A stretch of DNA of 5,243 nucleotides, from positions 1-5,243 of the forward strand of contig JAUYMX010000533.1 of NCBI GenBank assembly GCA_030699345.1. Direction: 5' to 3'. The translations under genes and the position numbers were made by a program. The notes beneath the pieces were generated by a model. The model had not been told where the DNA came from. It searched no databases and worked only from the letters and a program-made list of their open reading frames with translations. Positions 1-5,243 of the stretch are shown one piece after another. This stretch comes from Methylococcaceae bacterium. GTDB taxonomy: Bacteria; Pseudomonadota; Gammaproteobacteria; Methylococcales; Methylomonadaceae. The number at the start of each line of letters is the position of its first letter. Position 1 is the stretch's first letter.

Positions 1-274
1 TAATGACTACAGAGCCATTGGCCTGGGTAATTGTTGAAAATTTGATTTTCGATAAAAAATAATTCCACGCAACACCGGCTTCGTCGAATTTTTCAGGCGG
101 GGCTAGTTTGACTTTAATATCATCAATATTCTCGCCGGAAAGCTGCAAAGCAATTTCGGCATTCAGGTTTTGATTGAGCGCCGAGTGCAATTTAATATCG
201 CCTATCCCTAGTGGATAGGCACTAGCAGGTGCCAAAATTGATACCACCGCTAAAGTTTTAGTTAAATTGCGCAC
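1..274 (-). CDS. fimV: FimV/HubP-family polar hub protein, N-terminal fragment (cut by window edge)
   Basis: The first 91 codons are visible, starting from GTG at 274-272, and the frame stays open to the left edge. AAGGAG (286-281) lies 6 nt before this GTG. Residues 1-19 form a typical signal peptide: basic Arg2 and Lys6, a hydrophobic core, and an A-S-A cleavage site after residue 19. The mature part opens with LGIGDIKLHSALNQNLNAEI (22-41), the hallmark start of the FimV N-terminal domain. FimV proteins are large inner-membrane proteins with a periplasmic LysM-type part and an acidic cytoplasmic TPR part. In the family they organise the cell pole and support type IV pilus or type II secretion assembly. 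Only the periplasmic beginning is seen here, so the LysM, transmembrane and C-terminal parts are inferred. The gene lies 70 nt after asd, a neighbourhood also known in Pseudomonas. Family assignment is fairly certain; the exact role in this organism is not. Confidence 0.85.
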   Translation of the reverse strand, partial: MRNLTKTLAVVSILAPASAYPLGIGDIKLHSALNQNLNAEIALQLSGENIDDIKVKLAPPEKFDEAGVAWNYFLSKIKFSTITQANGSVVI

Positions 275-344
275 GTTGCTCTCCTTCACAAAAATCACCA
301 CAGTCTTACACCGCTAACAGTCAAGTAATGTCGTGAAGCTTAGT
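275..344 (-). other. asd-fimV intergenic gap
   Basis: This 70-nt gap is the longest non-coding stretch in the window. It holds the fimV ribosome binding site. I see no GC-rich hairpin followed by a T run, so asd and fimV may be cotranscribed. A TTGACT hexamer at 324-319 could suggest a -35 box, but no convincing -10 lies 16-18 nt after it. A 6-bp complementarity, CTTCAC (338-333) with GTGAAG (289-284), partly covers the Shine-Dalgarno but is short, with a loop of 43 nt. Confidence 0.6.
281..286 (-). promoter_or_regulatory. Ribosome binding site of fimV
   Basis: AAGGAG, a near-perfect Shine-Dalgarno, sits 6 nt upstream of GTG at 274. It selects this GTG over the in-frame GTG at 289-287, which overlaps the binding site itself. 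The chosen start also places the signal peptide directly at the N terminus. Confidence 0.75.
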
Positions 345-1367
345 TCAGATGTAATTTTTTACCAGCTCCTCAGCTATTTGAACGCTGTTTAGTGCGGCAC
401 CTTTGCGCACATTATCGCCAACCACCCATAAATCTATGCCTAGCGGATGCGATATATCTTCGCGGATACGGCCGACAAACACATCATCATGGCCTGAAGA
501 CTCAGTCACCGCTGTTGGGTAACCACCATTTTCGCGCTCATCCATTACTGTGACGCCGGGCGCTTTTTCGAGTAATGCCCGCACAGTTTCAACATCAATT
601 TTTTGTCGCGTTTCGATATGCACGGCTTCAGAGTGACCAAAAAATACCGGTACGCGGACAGCTGTGGCATTCACTTTGACAGTGTCATCACCGAGAATTT
701 TCTGAGTTTCCCAAACCATTTTCATTTCTTCTTTGGTGTAGCCGTTGTCCATGAAGACATCGATTTGCGGCAAGACATTAAACGCAATTTGCTTAGGATA
801 AACGCTTGCGGTAATGGGCTTTGCATTTAGCAATTCACTGGTTTGGTTGGCTAATTCCAATATTGCTTCTTTACCGGTACCGGACACCGCTTGGTAAGTA
901 CAAACGTTAATCCGATCGATACCTACCGCATCATAAATCGGTTTTAGCGCCACCAACATTTGTATGGTTGAACAATTGGGATTGGCGATAATGCCGCGAT
1001 TTTTATAATCGGCAATTTTCTCTGGATTAACTTCTGGAACCACCAACGGAATATCGTCGTCGTAACGAAACTGCGAGGTGTTATCAATGACTATACAACC
1101 TGCTGCTGCAGCGATAGGCGCATAAATTTCTGACACCGAAGCGCCAGGCGAGAACAAGCCAATTTGCGCTTTAGAAAAATCAAAAGTCGCTAGATCTTCA
1201 ACCTTTAATGAGCCACCTTTAAATGGAATACGTTTACCGACTGAACTACTGCTGGCTAACGCATAAACTTCACCCACAGGGAAATTGCGCTCTTCCAAAA
1301 TAGACAGCATGGCTTCGCCGACTGCACCGGTCGCACCAACAACGGCGACGTTATAAAGTTTGGTCAT
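345..1367 (-). CDS. asd: Aspartate-semialdehyde dehydrogenase, short (about 340 aa) type
   Basis: This cytoplasmic enzyme reduces L-aspartyl-4-phosphate to L-aspartate-4-semialdehyde with NADPH. The product is the branch point to lysine/diaminopimelate, threonine and methionine. The 340 residues show the N-terminal nucleotide-binding loop GATGAVG (11-17) and the catalytic cysteine in NPNCS (Cys132). They also show Gln159 and SGTGKE (162-167) in the catalytic domain, and R-V-P then G-H-S giving substrate Arg238 and acid/base His245. These four match E. coli Cys135, Gln162, Arg267 and His274, so this is a working Asd and not an inactive Usg-like paralogue. The length and motif style fit the shorter subfamily found in Gram-positives and many other bacteria, rather than the roughly 367-370 residue enterobacterial form. 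It starts with ATG 3 nt after leuB; its Shine-Dalgarno lies inside the leuB end. It stops with TGA and is followed by fimV. Translational coupling to leuB is likely. Confidence 0.96.
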   Translation of the reverse strand: MTKLYNVAVVGATGAVGEAMLSILEERNFPVGEVYALASSSSVGKRIPFKGGSLKVEDLATFDFSKAQIGLFSPGASVSEIYAPIAAAAGCIVIDNTSQFRYDDDIPLVVPEVNPEKIADYKNRGIIANPNCSTIQMLVALKPIYDAVGIDRINVCTYQAVSGTGKEAILELANQTSELLNAKPITASVYPKQIAFNVLPQIDVFMDNGYTKEEMKMVWETQKILGDDTVKVNATAVRVPVFFGHSEAVHIETRQKIDVETVRALLEKAPGVTVMDERENGGYPTAVTESSGHDDVFVGRIREDISHPLGIDLWVVGDNVRKGAALNSVQIAEELVKNYI

Positions 1368-1370
1368 GAT

Positions 1371-2456
1371 TTAAGCACCTTTTGTTAAAGCTGAAACAAC
1401 TGCATCGCCCATTTGCGCGGTGCTGACTTTTTGCATACCGTCAGAATAAATATCCGCAGTACGCACATTAGCATCTAATGCATCATTGACTGCTTGTTCG
1501 ATACGATCCGCAGCCGCACCTTCATTAAAGGTGTATCGCAGCATCATTGCTGCCGACAAGATGGTTGCCAACGGATTAGCAATGCCTTTACCGGCAATAT
1601 CCGGTGCCGAACCATGAATAGGTTCGTACATACCTTTACCTTCAGCATTTAACGACGCAGAAGGCAACATGCCGATGGATCCAGTCAGCATTGCGGCACA
1701 ATCCGACAAAATATCGCCAAACATATTGGTGGTGACGATCACATCAAACTGTTTGGGGGCACGCACCAGCTGCATTGCCGCGTTATCAACATACATGTGA
1801 CTTAAAGCCACATCAGGGTATTGCTTACCGACTTCAGTGACGACTTCGCGCCATAATTCTGTGCATTCCAACACATTGGCTTTATCGACCGAGCACAAAC
1901 GGCCTTGTCTTTTTTGCGCCGTTTGGAATGCAGAATGAGCAATGCGACTAATTTCAGACTCTTTATAAATCAGTGTATTAAAGCCTTGGCGTTCGCCGTT
2001 TTCCAATACCCTGATACCGCGCGGCTGACCGAAGTAAATGCCGCCGGTCAACTCACGCACGATCATAATGTCCAGACCGGAAACGATTTCAGGTTTTAAT
2101 GATGACGCGCCAGCCAATTGCGGATACAAAATGGCTGGACGCAAATTAGCAAACAATTCCAACTCAGAACGTATACCCAACAAGCCTTTTTCAGGACGCA
2201 CTGAAATATCCAGCGATTCCCATTTATAGCCGCCGACTGCGCCTAATAGGATCGCATCGGACTGCTTGGCTAGATCCAACGTTTGTTGCGGAAACGGTGA
2301 GCCATGCACATCATAGGCTGCGCCGCCGATCAAACCGTATTCAAATTCCAATCCCAAATTTACTTCCGTATTCAAGACTTCCAGCACCTTGATCGCTTCG
2401 GCAACAATTTCAGGCCCGATGCCGTCACCCGGCAATACTGCAATTTTTTTTGTCAT
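1371..2456 (-). CDS. leuB: 3-isopropylmalate dehydrogenase
   Basis: LeuB oxidises and decarboxylates (2R,3S)-3-isopropylmalate to 2-oxoisocaproate with NAD+ and Mg2+ or Mn2+, the last leucine-specific step before transamination. The protein has 361 residues, normal for the family. It shows the GDGIGPE start motif (10-16) and substrate arginines Arg96, Arg106 and Arg134. The catalytic Tyr141 lies in ELTGGIYFG, and Lys192 in V-D-K-A-N. Metal-binding aspartates are Asp224, Asp248 and Asp252 (the last two in NMFGDILSD). The NAD-binding loop HGSAPDIAGKGIANP (281-295) carries the Asp286-Ile287 pair typical of NAD-specific LeuB rather than NADP-dependent isocitrate dehydrogenase. The fused dimer partner elements are complete, so the enzyme should be active as a homodimer. 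ATG at 2456 is preceded by a weak AGG 6 nt upstream. The start lies 29 nt after leuD and the stop lies 3 nt before asd. A run of eight A occurs at codons 2-4. Confidence 0.98.
   Translation of the reverse strand: MTKKIAVLPGDGIGPEIVAEAIKVLEVLNTEVNLGLEFEYGLIGGAAYDVHGSPFPQQTLDLAKQSDAILLGAVGGYKWESLDISVRPEKGLLGIRSELELFANLRPAILYPQLAGASSLKPEIVSGLDIMIVRELTGGIYFGQPRGIRVLENGERQGFNTLIYKESEISRIAHSAFQTAQKRQGRLCSVDKANVLECTELWREVVTEVGKQYPDVALSHMYVDNAAMQLVRAPKQFDVIVTTNMFGDILSDCAAMLTGSIGMLPSASLNAEGKGMYEPIHGSAPDIAGKGIANPLATILSAAMMLRYTFNEGAAADRIEQAVNDALDANVRTADIYSDGMQKVSTAQMGDAVVSALTKGA
1376..1383 (-). promoter_or_regulatory. Ribosome binding site of asd, inside the leuB coding end
   Basis: AAAAGGTG lies 8 nt before the asd ATG and within the last codons of leuB, whose TAA is at 1373-1371. 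Ribosomes finishing leuB are therefore in position to restart on asd, consistent with coupled translation. Confidence 0.6.
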
Positions 2457-2485
2457 GTAAAACCTGTTGTTCTATGTGTAATTGT

Positions 2486-3121
2486 TTATTCGGCAAATAG
2501 CCAAGGCGCTCTTTTAGCACGCTCAACTTCGTAAGCTTTGATTTGTTCAGCATGTTGCAGTGATAACGCAATATCGTCTAAGCCGTTAAACAAACGATAT
2601 TTACGCTCTTCATCTATCGCAAAGGTAATTTTTTTGCCGCTGGGTGTGGTAATTTGCTGTTGATCCAAATCAATAGTCAGCTGATAGCCTGTAATTAATT
2701 CTTTAAATAACTCATCAACCTGTTCGGCAGGTAATGCTATCGGTAACAAGCCGTTTTTAAAGCAATTGTTATAAAAAATATCAGCAAAGCTAGGTGCGAT
2801 AATCGCCCGAAAACCAAAATCTTCCAGAGCCCATGGCGCATGTTCGCGCGAGGAGCCACAACCGAAATTTTCTCTGGTCAATAAGATTTCTGCGCCTTTA
2901 TATTCCGGCTTATTCAGTACAAAGTCTTTATTAACTGGGCGATGTGTACAATCCATGTCCGGTTCGCCGTGATCCAAATAACGCCATTCATCAAACAAAT
3001 AAGGACCAAAACCGGCGCGACGTATAGATTTTAAAAATTGTTTAGGAATGATGGCATCGGTATCGACATTGGCGCGATCCAACGGCGCGACCAGCGCGGT
3101 AACTTGATTAAACGCTCTCAC
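2486..3121 (-). CDS. leuD: 3-isopropylmalate dehydratase small subunit
   Basis: LeuD is the swivel-domain subunit of isopropylmalate isomerase. With LeuC it interconverts 2-isopropylmalate and 3-isopropylmalate through 2-isopropylmaleate. From GTG at 3121-3119 the protein has 211 residues, a normal LeuD length. It begins M-R-A-F-N-Q, as family members typically begin M-K-A-F. Conserved blocks are DRANVDTDAIIPKQF (15-29), NFGCGSSREHAPWAL (85-99, the substrate-recognition loop of the aconitase small domain) and FADIFYNNCFKNGLLP (112-127). An in-frame GTG at 3136 would add five residues, but it lies within the Shine-Dalgarno and has no binding site of its own, so I prefer 3121. The start overlaps the leuC stop as GTGA, which suggests translational coupling and balanced production of the two subunits. 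The stop is TAA. Confidence 0.97.
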   Translation of the reverse strand: MRAFNQVTALVAPLDRANVDTDAIIPKQFLKSIRRAGFGPYLFDEWRYLDHGEPDMDCTHRPVNKDFVLNKPEYKGAEILLTRENFGCGSSREHAPWALEDFGFRAIIAPSFADIFYNNCFKNGLLPIALPAEQVDELFKELITGYQLTIDLDQQQITTPSGKKITFAIDEERKYRLFNGLDDIALSLQHAEQIKAYEVERAKRAPWLFAE

Positions 3122-4533
3122 TGTTGCACCTCCCACGAACTCACATCAACAAAATGACCGGCAATACCAGCCGCTGCGGCCATCGCAGGGCTGACTAAAT
3201 GGGTGCGACCACCATAACCTTGGCGGCCTTCAAAATTACGATTGGACGTCGACGCGCAACGCTCGCCTTCTTCCAAGCGATCGGCATTCATCGCCAAACA
3301 CATCGAACAACCAGGATCGCGCCATTCAAAACCCGCCTCGATAAAAATCTTATCCAGGCCTTCGGCTTCCGCCTGACGTTTAACCAAACCGGAACCCGGC
3401 ACCACTAAAGCCAATTTGATGTTATCAGCCAATTTTTTACCTTTGGCGACCACAGCGGCGGCACGTAAATCTTCAATTCTGGAATTGGTGCAGGAGCCGA
3501 TAAAAATCTTATCCACCGCAATGTCAGTAATCGCCTGCCCGGCTTTAAGATCCATATATTCCAGTGCGCGAATCATGCTTTGCCGCTTTACTGCATCAGG
3601 TTCTTGCGCAGGGTCAGGTACATTTTGATCAACCGCTACCACCAATTCCGGCGACGTGCCCCAAGTCACTTGTGGCTTGATGCCGCCAGCATCAAGCTCA
3701 ATAACTTTATCAAACACGGCATCGTCATCCGAATGCAGTAATTGCCAGTAACGCTCCGCCATAAACCAGTCATTGCCTTTAGGCGAATAAGGACGATCAC
3801 GATAATAATCAATCGTGACATCGTCTACCGCCACCAACCCGGCGCGCGCACCGGCTTCGATGGCCATGTTACAGACTGTCATGCGGCCTTCCATGGACAA
3901 CTCGCGAATTGCAGAACCGGCAAATTCAATCGTATAACCGTTACCACCGGCCGTGCCGATCTTGCCGATAATTGCCAGCACGATGTCTTTGGCGGTAACG
4001 CCAGGACCGGTTTTGCCGTTAACTTTGATTAACAGATTTTTGGCTTTTTTCTGAATCAGACATTGCGTTGCCAATACATGTTCAACTTCAGAAGTACCGA
4101 TCCCGAATGCCAACGCACCGGATGCGCCATGGGTTGATGTGTGGGAATCACCACAGACCACAGTCATCCCAGGCAAGGTTGCACCTTGCTCAGGTCCGAT
4201 GACATGCACGATACCTTGGCGGTCATCATTCATATCAAATTCGGTAATACCGAATTCTGCGCAATTTTGATCGAGGGTTTCAACTTGCAAGCGTGAAACC
4301 GGATCGGCAATGCCTTTATCCCGGTCAGTCGTCGGTACATTATGATCCGCCACCGCCAGATTACGCGCAGCCCGCCACGGTTTTCTACCTGCTAGTCGCA
4401 AGCCTTCAAATGCCTGCGGCGAGGTCACTTCATGCACCAAATGCCGATCTATATAAATAAGTGCGGAACCATCGTCTTCGGTATAAACAACGTGGTCATC
4501 CCATAATTTGTCATATAAGGTTTTACCTGACAT
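3118..4533 (-). CDS. leuC: 3-isopropylmalate dehydratase large subunit (4Fe-4S)
   Basis: LeuC is the catalytic, iron-sulfur subunit of the cytoplasmic isopropylmalate isomerase, an aconitase-family enzyme acting with LeuD in leucine synthesis. The 471 residues compare with 466 in E. coli. It begins with the typical K-T-L-Y-D-K-L-W-D (4-12). It carries DHNVPTTD (63-70), GDSHTSTHGA (128-137) and GIGTSEVEHV (144-153). The three cluster-binding cysteines are present: Cys348 in IGSCTNSR, and Cys409 and Cys412 in PGCSMC. The substrate-side SNRNFEGRQG (430-439) is also present. All match active bacterial LeuC. ATG at 4533 has only a weak purine-rich AAGAG before it and lies 26 nt after the adk stop, with no terminator between. 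The TGA stop overlaps the leuD start by 4 nt. No leucine-rich leader peptide or attenuator is visible in front of it, so regulation cannot be read from this window. Confidence 0.98.
   Translation of the reverse strand: MSGKTLYDKLWDDHVVYTEDDGSALIYIDRHLVHEVTSPQAFEGLRLAGRKPWRAARNLAVADHNVPTTDRDKGIADPVSRLQVETLDQNCAEFGITEFDMNDDRQGIVHVIGPEQGATLPGMTVVCGDSHTSTHGASGALAFGIGTSEVEHVLATQCLIQKKAKNLLIKVNGKTGPGVTAKDIVLAIIGKIGTAGGNGYTIEFAGSAIRELSMEGRMTVCNMAIEAGARAGLVAVDDVTIDYYRDRPYSPKGNDWFMAERYWQLLHSDDDAVFDKVIELDAGGIKPQVTWGTSPELVVAVDQNVPDPAQEPDAVKRQSMIRALEYMDLKAGQAITDIAVDKIFIGSCTNSRIEDLRAAAVVAKGKKLADNIKLALVVPGSGLVKRQAEAEGLDKIFIEAGFEWRDPGCSMCLAMNADRLEEGERCASTSNRNFEGRQGYGGRTHLVSPAMAAAAGIAGHFVDVSSWEVQQ
3127..3134 (-). 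promoter_or_regulatory. Strong ribosome binding site of leuD that decides its start
   Basis: GGGAGGTG matches the ideal AGGAGGTG in seven of eight bases. It lies 5 nt before the GTG at 3121, inside the last codons of leuC. Its position overlaps the alternative upstream GTG (3136-3134), which therefore is unlikely to be the real start. Confidence 0.8.
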
Positions 4534-4559
4534 AGCGCTCTTTTGTAGGGTTATGCCGT

Positions 4560-5219
4560 TTATGCGGCGGATTGAGAGTTGTTGTCCAAAATAGAAAAAA
4601 TTTTCGCAGTGATTTCATCGACCGAACCAACACCGGTAATCGACGCAAATTTAACCTGCCGTGCTGGATCAGAATAAAAAGCCACTAACGGCTTAGTTTG
4701 CTCGTGATAGACATTGAGTCGTTTACGCACGGTTTCTTCTTTATCATCATCACGCTGCACCAATGGCTCACCGGTAACATCATCAATTCCAGCCACTTTA
4801 GGTGGATTAAAATCGACGTGGTAAGTTTTACCAGATGCCAGGTGAACGCGCCTGCCGGCCATACGCTTAACAATGTCTTCATCGTTGACGACAATTTCAA
4901 TCACAGTATCAATCGCCACACCCATAGTATCTAAGCCTTGCGCCTGAACAATTGTGCGTGGAAAGCCATCAAGTAAAAAGCCGTTGGCACAATCAACTTG
5001 AGCGATGCGCTCCTTAATTAACCCCAGGATAATTTCATCAGACACCAAGCCACCCGCGTCCATAACTTTTTTTGCCTCAATACCCAACGGCGTTCCCGCA
5101 CGTACTGCAGCACGCAGCATATCGCCCGTTGAAATTTGTGGGATAGCGTATTTTTCGGTGATAAATTGGGCTTGAGTACCCTTGCCAGAACCGGGGCTTC
5201 CTAACAGGATGATGTGCAT
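4560..5219 (-). CDS. adk: Adenylate kinase, long zinc-free lid type
   Basis: Adk catalyses ATP + AMP = 2 ADP in the cytoplasm and keeps adenylate energy charge in balance. The 219 residues contain the P-loop GSPGSGKGT (7-15); two positions read Ser where E. coli has Ala, a mild change. The AMP site has STGDMLR with Arg36, and GFPRT with Arg88. The lid domain spans about 122-159. It carries His126, Ser129, Asp146 and Thr149, the hydrogen-bond set that replaces the four zinc cysteines of Gram-positive enzymes. The ATP and phosphate arginines Arg119, Arg123, Arg156 and Arg167 occupy the same numbers as in E. coli (214 aa), so there are no insertions before the C terminus. ATG at 5219 is preceded by GGAG (5231-5228) 8 nt upstream. 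The gene ends with TAA and is directly followed by leuC. Adk has no role in leucine synthesis, so the pairing is probably positional. Confidence 0.98.
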   Translation of the reverse strand: MHIILLGSPGSGKGTQAQFITEKYAIPQISTGDMLRAAVRAGTPLGIEAKKVMDAGGLVSDEIILGLIKERIAQVDCANGFLLDGFPRTIVQAQGLDTMGVAIDTVIEIVVNDEDIVKRMAGRRVHLASGKTYHVDFNPPKVAGIDDVTGEPLVQRDDDKEETVRKRLNVYHEQTKPLVAFYSDPARQVKFASITGVGSVDEITAKIFSILDNNSQSAA

Positions 5220-5227
5220 AATAATGA

Positions 5228-5231
5228 CTCC
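5228..5231 (-). promoter_or_regulatory. Ribosome binding site of adk
   Basis: GGAG, within CTTGGAG, lies 8 nt before the adk ATG. It supports the start at 5219, which also gives the expected family N terminus (M-H-I-I-L-L-G). Only 12 further bases remain upstream, so no promoter can be judged. Confidence 0.6.
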
Positions 5232-5243
5232 AAGTGTGTCGCT

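Noticed and set aside
319..324. TTGACT as a possible -35 box for a fimV promoter
   Set aside because: At 16-18 nt downstream the bases are G-rich with no TATAAT-like hexamer.
603..830. Open frame on the plus strand opposite asd (75 codons)
   Set aside because: It lies wholly antisense to the intact, motif-complete asd gene, with no recognisable domain; it is a shadow frame.
1905..2534. Three overlapping short plus-strand frames opposite leuB and the leuD end
   Set aside because: They mirror the conserved leuB coding sequence, overlap each other in different frames and resemble no known protein family.
3199..4032. Three plus-strand frames opposite leuC (69-96 codons)
   Set aside because: Their compositions (rich in Arg, Thr, His) are typical of antisense reading of leuC, and no independent operon context or motif supports them.
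4685..4934. A minus-strand frame in another phase and a plus-strand frame, both within adk
   Set aside because: adk is complete with all lid and arginine residues here, so these are out-of-phase shadows.
1..5243. A novel defence, mobile or RNA-based system
   Set aside because: Nearly every base is accounted for by six ordinary conserved genes. There are no direct or inverted repeats of note, no integrase or transposase, no RNA gene and no gene of unknown function.

Overview
This window is a compact block of core metabolic genes, all read from the minus strand. It most resembles a gammaproteobacterial chromosome of moderate GC content. Evidence for that is the gene order leuC-leuD-leuB-asd-fimV, which is known from Pseudomonas and other gammaproteobacteria, plus a FimV-type protein and a Gram-negative adenylate kinase with a zinc-free lid. 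A methanotroph-like (Methylococcales) or related lineage is possible, but the window alone cannot settle this.

Layout in transcription order, from high to low coordinates: adk (5219-4560), 26 nt gap, leuC (4533-3118), 4-nt GTGA overlap, leuD (best start 3121, ends 2486), 29 nt gap, leuB (2456-1371), 3 nt gap, asd (1367-345), 70 nt gap, then the first 91 codons of fimV (274-1), which runs off the left edge. No rho-independent terminator is visible in any of the gaps. The genes could therefore form one long transcription unit, although internal promoters cannot be excluded. Only 24 bases lie upstream of adk, so any main promoter is outside the window.

Functionally, leuC and leuD encode the two subunits of isopropylmalate isomerase and leuB the following dehydrogenase, giving two consecutive steps of leucine synthesis. 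leuA (2-isopropylmalate synthase) is not present here. asd opens the aspartate-family branch to lysine, diaminopimelate, threonine and methionine. adk balances adenine nucleotides. fimV encodes a polar hub or pilus-assembly protein with no metabolic link, but it is a conserved neighbour of asd. All the enzymes look intact, with their catalytic residues present.

I found no mobile element, CRISPR array, tRNA, rRNA, repeat array or unexplained gene. Small open frames on the plus strand and in other frames are shadows of these genes. This is an ordinary housekeeping region. The points worth a second look are the corrected leuD start, the partial GTG-started fimV, the short-type single asd, and adk sitting directly in front of leuC.
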